Below, in pieces: positions 14,027 through 21,616 of a DNA stretch of 21,616 bases; position 1 is the first letter of the stretch; every line of letters begins with the position of its first letter. This stretch comes from Nitrospirota bacterium (GTDB taxonomy: Bacteria > Nitrospirota > CAKKRA01 > 9FT-COMBO-42-15): contig JACPZJ010000087.1 in the NCBI GenBank assembly GCA_016195585.1, forward strand, positions 1-21,616. The letters run 5' to 3'. The notes under the pieces were generated by a model. It did no database searches and was not told where the DNA came from. It worked only from the letters and a program-made list of their open reading frames with translations. A program made the position numbers and the translations under genes.

Positions 14027-14866
14027 GTGAAGGAGTTTCAGATGACTCCAAATACAGCGGCCTTTAAGGCAGAATCATCGCCATCAGGCGCAGAGGTGTC
14101 TGTAGACGGCGAGTCCCTCGGCAAGACGCCATTTACAGAGGGTAAGCCTGTAGAACTCGGCTTCCATACAATTAAGGCCTCGGTTGGACAGGACTATCGT
14201 GAGTGGGAGGAAATAGTAGAATTTGATAAGGAGGTTATTGATAAGACAGGCCCGAATAAGATTGTATTACATAAAGATTATCTCAGGCTGGGGGACGAAG
14301 AGTATAAGAACGGGGCAATTGAAAAGGCGATTACATTATATTCAAGCACAGAAAAGGGGCATCCTGATTATTCGGTTGCAAGACACAGGCTTGCCCAGAT
14401 ATATCTGGATGATAAAGGAGATTATGAAAATGCTATCAGGGAATTTGAGAATGTACTCTCCCTTCCAGAGAACCAGCAGTTGATTTATAAAAGATTTGCC
14501 GTGACATTCACAAACCTCGGCCATGCCTATTATCTTAAGGCCAATGACCTGATAAAGACAGACAGGAATGAGGCCGCAAGGTATTTCCAGAAGGCGATTG
14601 ATAATCTCCAGACAGCAAAGCAGAATACAAGATTCTTTCCGAATGACAATTATGATGAGGGGCTGCATGACACGATTTATTATCTTGCCCTTTCATATCA
14701 CAAACTCTATCTGTTATCAAAGAAGGATACATTCTTAAGGAATGCAAACTGGGCATGGAGGGACTATTTTGACTTTTTCCCCAAGACACTTGAAGGAAAG
14801 GCAGAATATGAAAAGGCGCGAGACGGTGCAAAGGTATACTGGAGCCAGATAAAGGATAAGCTGTAA
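14027..14866 (+). CDS. PEGA domain plus TPR protein; probably 3' part of the frameshifted lipoprotein gene
   Basis: From GTG 14027 the frame codes for 279 aa, but this start has no Shine-Dalgarno and no signal peptide; coding sequence clearly extends upstream in the same frame to about 13910. Visible domains are a PEGA domain (about 8-65: ESSPSGAEVSVDGESLGKTP ... LGFHTIKASVG), which is usually surface-exposed and found in envelope proteins, then TPR units (about 85-260: GDEEYKNGAIEKAITLYSS, AQIYLDDKGDYENAIREFEN, and GHAYYLKANDLIKTD followed by AARYFQKAID). Without export the PEGA domain would be misplaced, which supports fusion to the lipoprotein upstream. It ends three bases before the next gene. 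Confidence 0.78.
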   Translation: MKEFQMTPNTAAFKAESSPSGAEVSVDGESLGKTPFTEGKPVELGFHTIKASVGQDYREWEEIVEFDKEVIDKTGPNKIVLHKDYLRLGDEEYKNGAIEKAITLYSSTEKGHPDYSVARHRLAQIYLDDKGDYENAIREFENVLSLPENQQLIYKRFAVTFTNLGHAYYLKANDLIKTDRNEAARYFQKAIDNLQTAKQNTRFFPNDNYDEGLHDTIYYLALSYHKLYLLSKKDTFLRNANWAWRDYFDFFPKTLEGKAEYEKARDGAKVYWSQIKDKL

Positions 14867-14869
14867 TTG

Positions 14870-16150
14870 ATGTTGATCAGATTGAATAAGTTGATTGGGT
14901 TGAATGGTGAGACAGTAATTAGATTGCTAATGGTTTTTAGCCTTACGCTTTTTATTGTTGAAATTGCTTATGCTGAGGATAAGGCAGTTAAAAGCCAGAG
15001 ACTGCCTGATTATATTACTGAGGCATTCGGCCCAATAAAACCTGAAGATTATCAGAATGGCGGTGTAAGGATTATTAAAACGAAGGCATTTACAGAGGCT
15101 GCTGCAGGCTATAATGAATCAAATCCCCGCTGGTCTCCATCAGCAAGGACTATCGCCTATGAGAGATCAGAGGGCAGCAATAAAGAGATAGTTATAAGGG
15201 ATATAAAGGGGGAAATTCTTGATACATTAATGCTCAATTCAAAGGGCGAGAGGAAGAAGAAGGGGGTTGAGGATTTTCTCTTTGATGAGATGAAGGATGT
15301 TGATGCAGGCTACAATGCAAATCTCTCATGGTCTCCTGATGGAAAGGGCTTTGCCTTTATGAGCAATTCCTCGCAGGGTGATTATGATGTCTATATTGGG
15401 GGCATTAATGAAAGATTAAGAAAGATAGCAGGCCATAAGGAGAAGGACGGCCAGCCTGTATGGTCGCCTGCTGGTGATAAGATAGCCTTTGTCTCAGGCA
15501 GGAGCGGGAAGGGTGATATCTATATCTACGACATAAAAAGAAATATAACCGCACAATTGACATTTGGTGATAAGGTTGAACTTTATCCAAACTGGTCGCC
15601 TGATGGAAAAAGGATCGCCTTTATATCAGGTGACGATGACAATCACGATATATGCGTGATTAATGATATTGATAGGCCAAAGGAGTCGCTTAAATGCTTG
15701 ACAGAATGGTTTTTTGACGACCTCGCGCCAACATGGTCGCCTGACGGTGCAATGATTGCATTTTATTCAAACTATCATCCATCTGATGAGGCAGGGATCT
15801 GGTCAATATTTGCAATAAAGGCAGACGGCAGCGATTTCACAAAGGGTAAGGGGCTTACTGAGAAGATGATAGCTGCTGATGTGATTGCAGATGTGGAGGC
15901 CGGCCCGGCATGGTCCCCTGACAGCAGTAAGATATTTTATGTAAAGAATGCAAAGGATGAGTTTAATCCCATATATGCAGTTGATCTTAAGAATAAGAGG
16001 CATTACAAACTGGATACAGGCACAAAGATGAATCATGATATTGCCTGTTCAGGTGACGGCATCCTGAGCTTTAGGGCGCAGGTGGATCAGTGGGATCATA
16101 TATTCATTGCACTGACTAATTTTGTATTACAAAAATACCCCTCACCCTAA
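14870..16150 (+). CDS. Periplasmic TolB-type (PD40) beta-propeller protein
   Basis: The 426-aa product (ATG 14870; an in-frame TTG at 14867 is the alternative, with AAAGGA upstream at 14851-14856) has a Sec signal (VIRLLMVFSLTLFIVEIAYA, cleavage before EDK). Six PD40 repeats follow: SNPRWSPSARTIAYE, ANLSWSPDGKGFAFMSN, GQPVWSPAGDKIAFVSG, LYPNWSPDGKRIAFISG, LAPTWSPDGAMIAFYSN and AGPAWSPDSSKIFYVKN. They form a six-bladed propeller like that of TolB, but the N-terminal TolB domain is absent and tol-pal genes are not nearby, so this is a TolB-like scaffold and not TolB itself. Its last four residues (YPSP) and stop codon are encoded by the GC-rich hairpin repeat, so the native end may have been altered. 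Confidence 0.86.
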   Translation: MLIRLNKLIGLNGETVIRLLMVFSLTLFIVEIAYAEDKAVKSQRLPDYITEAFGPIKPEDYQNGGVRIIKTKAFTEAAAGYNESNPRWSPSARTIAYERSEGSNKEIVIRDIKGEILDTLMLNSKGERKKKGVEDFLFDEMKDVDAGYNANLSWSPDGKGFAFMSNSSQGDYDVYIGGINERLRKIAGHKEKDGQPVWSPAGDKIAFVSGRSGKGDIYIYDIKRNITAQLTFGDKVELYPNWSPDGKRIAFISGDDDNHDICVINDIDRPKESLKCLTEWFFDDLAPTWSPDGAMIAFYSNYHPSDEAGIWSIFAIKADGSDFTKGKGLTEKMIAADVIADVEAGPAWSPDSSKIFYVKNAKDEFNPIYAVDLKNKRHYKLDTGTKMNHDIACSGDGILSFRAQVDQWDHIFIALTNFVLQKYPSP

Positions 16151-16260
16151 CCCTCTCCCCATAGGGGAGAGGGGATATTGTTAGTTTCCTCTCCCGCAAG
16201 GGGAGAGGGAATTAAAGAGAGACTCCCCTCCCTTGATGGGAGGGGATTAAGGGGAGGGTG
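16137..16260. repeat. GC-rich tandem-hairpin intergenic repeat, copy B
   Basis: The longer relative of the element at 265-352. It has three hairpins: CCCTCTCCCC/GGGGAGAGGG around ATA (16151-16174), a second CCTCTCC.../...GGAGAGG unit (about 16187-16209), and CCCCTCCC/GGGAGGGG around TTGAT (about 16225-16245), then the same AAGGGGAGGGTG end. The left end lies within the 3' end of the TolB-like gene and supplies its TAA; the right end lies 11 bases before the ATG of the TPR gene, where AGGGTG may serve as its ribosome-binding site. Confidence 0.88.
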
Positions 16261-16271
16261 AAACTAAAATT

Positions 16272-17795
16272 ATGAAGGCTGATAAAAAGATAATTGCTGC
16301 CATAATCATTGTCGCATTTTTATTAATGCTGCTGAATATTGTCTCCTCCGCCTATGCCGGTGAAGAGGCAGTAAAAAAGGCAATGGAGAAGTACGATATC
16401 CATCATTATGAAGATGGCATAGCATTATTAAAAAAGGAGATAGACGCAAGGAGCGGGGATGACCTTGTGCTTCCCTATTTTATTCTCGGCAGGCTCTATT
16501 TAAAACAGGCAGGGCTTTACAGGGCGATATACGAGACCTCTTTGATGACTACCAATGAGTATCTTACAAAATTAAATGGATCAAAATCAGGCAGGAAAAG
16601 CAGATACCTGTCCTATTTCCTCGGCCTCCTGCACCTTGAAATGAATCAGCCTAAAAAGGCTGCTGCGTATCTCCAGCAGTTTATAAACAGCAGCCCGCCT
16701 GATGAGAGATTCAGGGAAAAGGCAAGGCTGAGGCTGGGGATGGCATATTACCTTATGGGTGAGAAGAAAAAGGGGGAAGATTACTGGCGCGGCGTTTCAG
16801 CAAAGGACGAGGAGATAATTGCTGAGAAGGGCTATATCCTCGTAAGATTAAATACAGGGATTAAAGATGCACTTGAGATGGCGCAGAATGCAATCAAGAT
16901 CTCCCAGAAGAGCGGCAGAAAGGATATCCAGTTATACAGAAATGCCGCCTATGTATATTACAAAAACGATATGGCTGATGCAGCGCTGGAGCTGCTGGAT
17001 AAGATGCCCTCTGATGAGGCGGTGTTTGTAGATAATATGGAAAGGAATAAGGTTATCAAATTCTATGACCCGTCTGCTATTGGTGATATCTCAGCAATAT
17101 ACTATTATGCTGCGGGCAAGTACTTTAACAGGGTAATGAATCTAAGGGGAAGGGAGAGGTATGAAGACCTTGTAAGATACTATTTGGGCGAGGTGAGTTA
17201 CGGCCTCGGCAGATATGATGCTGCAATTGATGAGATAAACAATTTTGTAAAGCTCAGCAAACGGGATGCCAGATATAATGAAAGGGCAAGGGTGCTTTTA
17301 GGCGCCTGTTATTATAAAAAAGGGGATAAGAAAAAGGCAGAGGAGATATGGAATGATGTGTTAAATAAGAATCCTCAGGATGCCGGCATCATTTCAGAAT
17401 TAATGGATACTTATGCGGAATTAAAGGTTGAGGATCCTGCGATCTTAAAGAGAATGGAAGAGAAGGGTTCTTCATCTTCAAGGGATGAGAAGCTGGCGAA
17501 GCCATTTTACATGTCTCTCGGCAGGCTGTACTACAACAAGAGAGATTATGAGCGGTCAGTGCAGACCCTTGAGCTTGCGAGGGATAAGGGGAATAAGAAT
17601 AAGCTGGAAACCAATGACCCTGTATTCTTAATTAGGCTGGCGGATGGCTATTACAGGCTTAGGAAATATTCCGAGTCCCTTGAGATATTTTTTGGCATAG
17701 GTAAGGTGTATCCTATTGTAAGGCAGATTCAGGACACAATTCAGGGCGTATATTCAGCAGAAGAAAAGGGCTCAGGTGAGGCGAGGATAAATTAA
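16272..17795 (+). CDS. Periplasmic TPR protein
   Basis: The 507-aa protein starts with a Sec signal (MKADKKIIAAIIIVAFLLML, then a cleavage site after SSAYA) without a lipobox. The mature part is built almost wholly of TPR and TPR-like helices, for example AMEKYDIHHYEDGIALLKKE, FLGLLHLEMNQPKKAAAYL, RLGMAYYLMGEKKKGEDYW, LGEVSYGLGRYDAAIDEIN, LLGACYYKKGDKKKAEEIW and LGRLYYNKRDYERSVQTLEL, suggesting around ten or more units in a solenoid. Such periplasmic TPR proteins act as adaptors in envelope or secretion complexes. It follows the TolB-like gene across the hairpin repeat and is the last gene of the envelope cluster. No enzyme motif is present. Confidence 0.85.
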   Translation: MKADKKIIAAIIIVAFLLMLLNIVSSAYAGEEAVKKAMEKYDIHHYEDGIALLKKEIDARSGDDLVLPYFILGRLYLKQAGLYRAIYETSLMTTNEYLTKLNGSKSGRKSRYLSYFLGLLHLEMNQPKKAAAYLQQFINSSPPDERFREKARLRLGMAYYLMGEKKKGEDYWRGVSAKDEEIIAEKGYILVRLNTGIKDALEMAQNAIKISQKSGRKDIQLYRNAAYVYYKNDMADAALELLDKMPSDEAVFVDNMERNKVIKFYDPSAIGDISAIYYYAAGKYFNRVMNLRGRERYEDLVRYYLGEVSYGLGRYDAAIDEINNFVKLSKRDARYNERARVLLGACYYKKGDKKKAEEIWNDVLNKNPQDAGIISELMDTYAELKVEDPAILKRMEEKGSSSSRDEKLAKPFYMSLGRLYYNKRDYERSVQTLELARDKGNKNKLETNDPVFLIRLADGYYRLRKYSESLEIFFGIGKVYPIVRQIQDTIQGVYSAEEKGSGEARIN

Positions 17796-17799
17796 AAGA

Positions 17800-17925
17800 G
17801 AATGTAAAATGTAAAAATAAAAATGCAAAATGACATATTAAAAAGCAAAACTTTCAAAGGTTTCTTTATCTTTGGATTTTACATTGTAATTTTGACTTTT
17901 GATATTTAATTTTTGATTTAATGTA
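17800..17925. repeat. AT-rich imperfect inverted repeat between the TPR gene and the peptide-binding protein gene
   Basis: The left part (AATGTAAAATGTAAAAATAAA...GCAAAATGACATATT) and the right part (...ACATTGTAATTTTGACTTTTGATATTTAATTTTTGATTT) are imperfectly complementary, with an inner AAACTTTC-AAAGGTTT hairpin at about 17846-17863. Composition and motifs resemble the perfect palindrome at 4671-4735. TTGACT (17892-17897) and TTTAAT (17917-17922), 19 bases apart, could be a weak promoter for the transporter operon. Confidence 0.6.
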
Positions 17926-17946
17926 TTTAACGCAGGAGGGATTAAG

Positions 17947-19386
17947 ATGAAAAAAATATTGTTTTTTAGTCTGATGCTGATTTTTGCAATTTCTCCGTAC
18001 ATCTCTGCCAAGGATAAAGGCGACGGCAGGCCGAATGGCGGCGCTCTTTCATACGGAGAATTTGGCAGGCCGGCCACTCTTGACCCTGTCACAAGCAATG
18101 AGATGATCGCTGTGAGGGTTGTGGAGCTGCTGTTTAACAGCCTTGTCGGAATAAATGCAAAGCAGGAGATTGTGCCTGAGCTTGCAGAAAAATGGGAGAT
18201 CACCCCTGATAACAGGACATTCACATTCTATCTGAGAAAGGATGTTATGTGGCATAAAACTCAGGGTTCAGGAGACGACAAATACCTAACTGCCGATGAT
18301 GTGATCTATACATACAATGTAATGACCCACCCAAAGACCATTACGCCATTAAAGCTCAGGTACGAGTTTATACAGGAGATAAAGAAGATAGACCCGCATA
18401 CTGTCCAGTTTGTATTAAAGAGGCCGGTATTAAATGCCCTCGCAAAATTTACATTATTAGTTGCAAAGCCCTTTGCTGACCAGAATATAATGAGCCAGGC
18501 CCTGATGTTTAATGCCATAGACATGATCGTCCTCGTGAATCCGAGGGCCATCCCTGAGATAGATGGGGATAAGAGATTCATCCTCTATCCATATAATGCC
18601 CTTTCCTATTCGTTTTTTGGATATAACCTGAAAAACCCATTTTTAGCAGATAAAAAAGTGAGGAAGGCATTTACCTATGCAATAAACAGGCAGGAGATGC
18701 TTGATTCGTTCTTTAACGGCAGGGGGACGATAATCTCCGGGCCATTTGCGCCGGGAAGCTGGGCATATAATCTTGATGTAAAGCCCCTTTCCTATGATCC
18801 TGCAAAGGCAAAGGAGCTGTTAGCCGAGGCAGGATTTAAGGATACAAATGGCGATGGCATAATTGAAAAGGACGGGAAGCCCTTCGTATTAATGCTGAAG
18901 GTGCCGATTGAAAAGGAGAGCGAGGCTGTAAAGAGGGTCGTCCTTGCCTTTCAGAATTATCTTAAGAATGTAGGCGTGAATGTGAATGTGGAATTCAGGG
19001 AATGGCATGCATGGAAGGAGGATGTCTTTGCAGAGAATAGCTTTGATATGATCTTTGCATCATGGGTGTTTGACGACTCAGCAGACATCTCATCGCTATT
19101 TCATTCAGGCGAGATAGGCAGATGGAAGAACAATTTCGGCGGATATTCAAATCCTGATGTGGATGCGCTCATTGCAGAGAGCAAGCTTACGCTTGATTTT
19201 GAAAAGAGAAGGACGATTAATCAGAAGCTCCATGCGATCCTTGCTGAGGAGAATCCCTATACCTTTCTCTGGACATTAACCAACTACGCTGCTGTGCAGA
19301 AAAAGGTGCGTAAGGTGGAGATACACCCATATAAATTCTTCAGCTTTGCGGATGACTGGTTTATACCTGAGTCAGAACAGAAGTAG
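17947..19386 (+). CDS. Peptide ABC transporter solute-binding protein (SBP family 5), with apparent internal deletion
   Basis: The 479-aa protein captures oligopeptides or similar solutes in the periplasm. It has a Sec signal (MKKILFFSLMLIFAISPYISA) with no lipobox Cys, and a strong AGGAGGG upstream. Family features include PATLDPVTSNE, LVGINAKQEIVPELAEKWEI, FYLRKDVMWH, LTADDVIYTYNVM, KVRKAFTYAINRQEMLDSFF, and YDPAKAKELLAEAGF with NGDGIIEKDGKPF. What is missing is the segment between KFTLLV (near residue 170) and DQNIMSQAL (near 180): the usual P-(K/R)-H, NPIGTGPYKF and NPxYxGGxP region, commonly about 60 residues, is absent although the frame is intact. The gene may therefore encode an altered or inactive binding protein. 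It heads the transporter operon. Confidence 0.9.
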   Translation: MKKILFFSLMLIFAISPYISAKDKGDGRPNGGALSYGEFGRPATLDPVTSNEMIAVRVVELLFNSLVGINAKQEIVPELAEKWEITPDNRTFTFYLRKDVMWHKTQGSGDDKYLTADDVIYTYNVMTHPKTITPLKLRYEFIQEIKKIDPHTVQFVLKRPVLNALAKFTLLVAKPFADQNIMSQALMFNAIDMIVLVNPRAIPEIDGDKRFILYPYNALSYSFFGYNLKNPFLADKKVRKAFTYAINRQEMLDSFFNGRGTIISGPFAPGSWAYNLDVKPLSYDPAKAKELLAEAGFKDTNGDGIIEKDGKPFVLMLKVPIEKESEAVKRVVLAFQNYLKNVGVNVNVEFREWHAWKEDVFAENSFDMIFASWVFDDSADISSLFHSGEIGRWKNNFGGYSNPDVDALIAESKLTLDFEKRRTINQKLHAILAEENPYTFLWTLTNYAAVQKKVRKVEIHPYKFFSFADDWFIPESEQK

Positions 19387-19452
19387 GGGCTGGGGGCTTG
19401 AGGCTTGAGGCTATGGTTTGGATTTAATTACCAGTCCCTAATCTCCAGCCCC
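19386..19452. repeat. Intergenic inverted repeat after the solute-binding protein gene
   Basis: GGGGCTGG (19386-19393) is the exact inverse of CCAGCCCC (19445-19452). Between them is a short direct repeat (GGCTTGA twice, about 19395-19409) and, on the other arm, the related ACCAGTCCCTAATCTCCAG. It starts at the last base of the TAG stop and fills most of the gap to the permease gene. It is probably another small dispersed element; it could also trim expression of the permeases relative to the binding protein. Confidence 0.55.
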
Positions 19453-19465
19453 ATCTTTTAATTAT

Positions 19466-20446
19466 ATGAAACAAATCCTTTTATGGAAGCCTATTTTAAA
19501 AATACTTTCCCGTGAACTGCTCATCACCATCCTTCTGCTGCTTGGTGTCAGCATTATTATCTTTTCTATTCTCCACATGGCGCCGGGCGATCCGCTTCAT
19601 ATATTCATAAATATCCAGACCCAGAATCCGGATGAGATTGCAGCAATAAAAAAGGAGCTTGGTCTTGACAGATGGCTCCCTCTTCAATACCTCTCATGGC
19701 TCAATAACATCCTTCATGGCAATTTTGGAAATTCCTTTAGAACAGGCAGGCCTGTATTTAATGAGCTGATAGGAGTTAGCCTCTATACCCTTATCCTGAC
19801 CATAGGCTCCATGATAGTTACCCTTCTGATCTCTGTTCCAATTGCCATTTTTTCTTCATTGCGGCGGCATCCTGTTCTTTCATGGGGTCTGACACTCCTT
19901 GCATATATATTCTCTGCCCTTCCTGTATTCTGGCTTGGGTATATTGTTATCTACATATTTACACATAAATTTAACCTCTTCCCCTTTTTGTCAGCAGGAT
20001 ATGCAGGGACAGCAAAATTTAACCTCCTATATTTTCTACTTCCAATAATTGTCCTCGGTGTTGGCAATGGCGCTATCAGCGAGATAATAAGGCATCTCAA
20101 TGCGCAGCTTGAACGGGTGCTTTCAGAGGACTATATAAAGGCAGCAAAGGCAAAGGGCGCCTCCATCTGGAGGCACTCATTTAAGGAAGGGATGCTTATC
20201 CCTGTTACAACAATGGTTGTAGCCAAGATACCTTTTATCCTCGGCGGCGCTGTTATTGTGGAGCAGGTCTTTAACTGGCCCGGCATGGGCAGGCTTGCAT
20301 GGCAGGCAGCGCTTGACAGGGACTATCCGATAATAATGGGCATTACAATATTTGCCGCCTTTTTCGTGCATATCGGCAGATTCCTCCAGACGATTGTATA
20401 TCTTTTTGTGAATCCCCAGATAACAGCAAAGGGAGAAGAGGCATGA
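19466..20446 (+). CDS. Peptide ABC transporter permease, DppB/OppB type
   Basis: The 326-aa inner-membrane protein has about six hydrophobic segments, starting with LLITILLLLGVSIIIFSILH. The N-terminal region has the family motif MAPGDPLHIF and the substrate-path helix region. The cytoplasmic EAA loop is clear (EDYIKAAKAKGASIWRHSFK), followed by VEQVFNWPGMGRLAWQAALD, which is diagnostic for the DppB group. It would pair with the next gene product to form the channel. The ATG at 19466 has no good Shine-Dalgarno, perhaps because the repeat lies directly upstream. It overlaps the next gene by four bases (ATGA). Confidence 0.94.
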   Translation: MKQILLWKPILKILSRELLITILLLLGVSIIIFSILHMAPGDPLHIFINIQTQNPDEIAAIKKELGLDRWLPLQYLSWLNNILHGNFGNSFRTGRPVFNELIGVSLYTLILTIGSMIVTLLISVPIAIFSSLRRHPVLSWGLTLLAYIFSALPVFWLGYIVIYIFTHKFNLFPFLSAGYAGTAKFNLLYFLLPIIVLGVGNGAISEIIRHLNAQLERVLSEDYIKAAKAKGASIWRHSFKEGMLIPVTTMVVAKIPFILGGAVIVEQVFNWPGMGRLAWQAALDRDYPIIMGITIFAAFFVHIGRFLQTIVYLFVNPQITAKGEEA

Positions 20447-21336
20447 GGACAAGGTATATACAAAAAGGGGCAGAGGTAAGCGAGTTCTCCCAGATACCTC
20501 TCTGGAGAAGGGGGAACAGGCGAGACCTGATTCAGATCGGCATCGGCCTATTTGTTGTATTATTTGTCCTGAGCTCTTATCTTGTAGCTGTCCTGCATCT
20601 ACTGCCTTCTGACCCGCTTCAGATAAACCTAAAGGAGATGATGCAGAGGCCTGACTACAAACACATTCTTGGGACAGATTTTATGGGGAGGGATATCTTA
20701 AGCAGGATAATTGTAGGCTCTCAGGCATATTTTATGCCGGGCTTGCTTGCTATTGCTATTGCTATTTCCTTTGGCACGCTCGCAGGGCTTGCCTCAGGCT
20801 ACAATGGCGGGACAATAGACGCCATAATCTCTTATATCCTTGACCTGATAGACTCCATTCCAAAGATGGTGATTATTCTACTTGCCATTGCACTCTTCAG
20901 ACCCGGGATATATCTCATCATGCTAATTGTCGGGTTAACGAATATACCAGCAGTCGCATCCCTTATTAAATCAAAGGTTATATTTTTAAAAAAGAGGAAT
21001 TTTATTGAGGCTGCAAAGGCGCTGGGCCTCAGGACACGGCAGATTATTCTTAAACATATCCTCTGGCATAATTGCAAGACAGTTGTAATTATTCAGGCGA
21101 CACTCGGAATGGGTGAGGCTATATTAATAGAAACGAGCCTCAGCTATCTCGGCTTTGGCGTGCAGGAGCCTGCGCCGAGCTGGGGGAATATGGTTGCTGC
21201 TGGAAAGGATTATTTTTTTAGAGGCGACTTTTATCTTTCTACTGCCCCTGCTATGGCGATACTCATCAGCATCCTCGGTTTTTATCTTTTAGGCGACGGC
21301 CTGAATAATATCCTTGAATGGCGGAGGAAAAAATAG
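20443..21336 (+). CDS. Peptide ABC transporter permease, DppC/OppC type
   Basis: The 297-aa protein is the second channel subunit. After a cytoplasmic N-terminus (RTRYIQKGAEVSEFSQIPLW) comes the first membrane helix (IQIGIGLFVVLFVLSSYLVA), then the DppC-group motif HILGTDFMGRDILSRIIVGSQ, further helices, the EAA loop (NFIEAAKALGLRTRQIILKH) and the typical SLSYLGFGVQEPAPSWGNMV. The ATG overlaps the stop of the first permease gene as ATGA, showing translational coupling, and its own stop overlaps the next start by one base. Length is normal. Confidence 0.95.
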   Translation: MRTRYIQKGAEVSEFSQIPLWRRGNRRDLIQIGIGLFVVLFVLSSYLVAVLHLLPSDPLQINLKEMMQRPDYKHILGTDFMGRDILSRIIVGSQAYFMPGLLAIAIAISFGTLAGLASGYNGGTIDAIISYILDLIDSIPKMVIILLAIALFRPGIYLIMLIVGLTNIPAVASLIKSKVIFLKKRNFIEAAKALGLRTRQIILKHILWHNCKTVVIIQATLGMGEAILIETSLSYLGFGVQEPAPSWGNMVAAGKDYFFRGDFYLSTAPAMAILISILGFYLLGDGLNNILEWRRKK

Positions 21337-21616
21337 TGGCAGAGGATATTTTAAGGGTAGAGGATTTGAGGACATATTTTTATTCCTTTACAAAAGAGGC
21401 ATTCATCCGCGCTGTTGATGGCGTCTCCTTTAATATCAAAAAGGGAGAGGTCCTCGGCATAGTCGGCGAATCAGGCTGCGGAAAGAGCATCACTGCACAG
21501 TCTATAATGGGCCTGATAACAGACGGCCCGGGGATAATCACAGGCAATATTTTTTTGAACAACAATGGCAATACAGTAAATCTCCTTGACGGCTTGCCAG
21601 ATTATGCATCTATCAA
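21336..21616 (+). CDS. Peptide ABC transporter ATP-binding protein, DppD/OppD type, 5' part
   Basis: GTG at 21336 overlaps the last base of the preceding stop codon and has GGAGG eight bases upstream. The 93 visible residues begin MAEDILRVEDLRTYF, then AFIRAVDGVSFNIKKGEVLG and the complete Walker A motif GESGCGKS. The continuation ITAQSIMGLITDGPGIITGN is typical of DppD rather than DppF. It would power the two permeases. The frame is open to the window end, so Q-loop, signature and Walker B are not visible. Confidence 0.93.
   Translation, partial: MAEDILRVEDLRTYFYSFTKEAFIRAVDGVSFNIKKGEVLGIVGESGCGKSITAQSIMGLITDGPGIITGNIFLNNNGNTVNLLDGLPDYASI

Noticed and set aside
14870..16150. Naming the PD40 propeller gene tolB
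   Set aside because: The N-terminal TolB domain is missing and no tolA, tolQ, tolR or pal gene is nearby.
1..21616. tRNA, rRNA, CRISPR array, transposase or phage genes
   Set aside because: None could be recognised on either strand.

Overview
The window looks like a chromosomal stretch from an uncultivated, moderately AT-rich, Gram-negative (diderm) bacterium. Lipoprotein signals, Sec signal peptides and a TolB/BamB-like propeller complement point to an outer membrane. Arginine is coded mostly by AGG/AGA and isoleucine often by ATA. Intergenic spaces are filled with several families of imperfect palindromes. Together this fits lineages such as Nitrospirota or former Deltaproteobacteria, but no rRNA or other strict marker is present, so the phylum is a guess.

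Layout. (1) 1-1215, minus strand: the 5' part of a small Lrp/AsnC-type ligand-binding (RAM) protein and a metallo-beta-lactamase-fold hydrolase, separated by a GC-rich hairpin repeat. (2) 1348-2276: a small heat shock protein with a good sigma70-type promoter and a structured leader, convergent through a shared bidirectional terminator with a 50-aa minus-strand small protein. (3) 2406-9061: a co-directional run of TPR protein, roadblock/LC7 protein, aroQ, M24 peptidase, efp, accB and accC. It combines housekeeping genes (shikimate pathway, EF-P, acetyl-CoA carboxylase) with a possible small-GTPase-type regulatory pair. Two intergenic palindromic elements flank efp. (4) 9198-17795: an envelope gene cluster preceded by a near-consensus sigma54 (-24/-12) promoter. 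It encodes an exported double PQQ-type beta-propeller, three consecutive lipoproteins with Ig-like (carboxypeptidase-regulatory-like) domains, a PEGA-TPR segment, a TolB-type propeller and a periplasmic TPR protein. The large third lipoprotein is split from the PEGA-TPR part by what looks like a one-base frameshift near 13910; the two were probably one protein of about 830 aa. (5) 17947-end: an oligopeptide-type ABC transporter (solute-binding protein, two permeases, first ATPase cut by the window edge). The binding protein appears to have lost an internal segment.

The best candidate for an undescribed system is block 4: a sigma54-controlled set of surface or periplasmic scaffold proteins (two propeller proteins, TPRs, CsgG/FlgT-like lipoprotein) with no recognisable enzyme. 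A role in envelope assembly, secretion or surface-structure biogenesis is inference only. The intergenic palindromes often begin exactly at a stop codon, and one supplies the stop codon itself.
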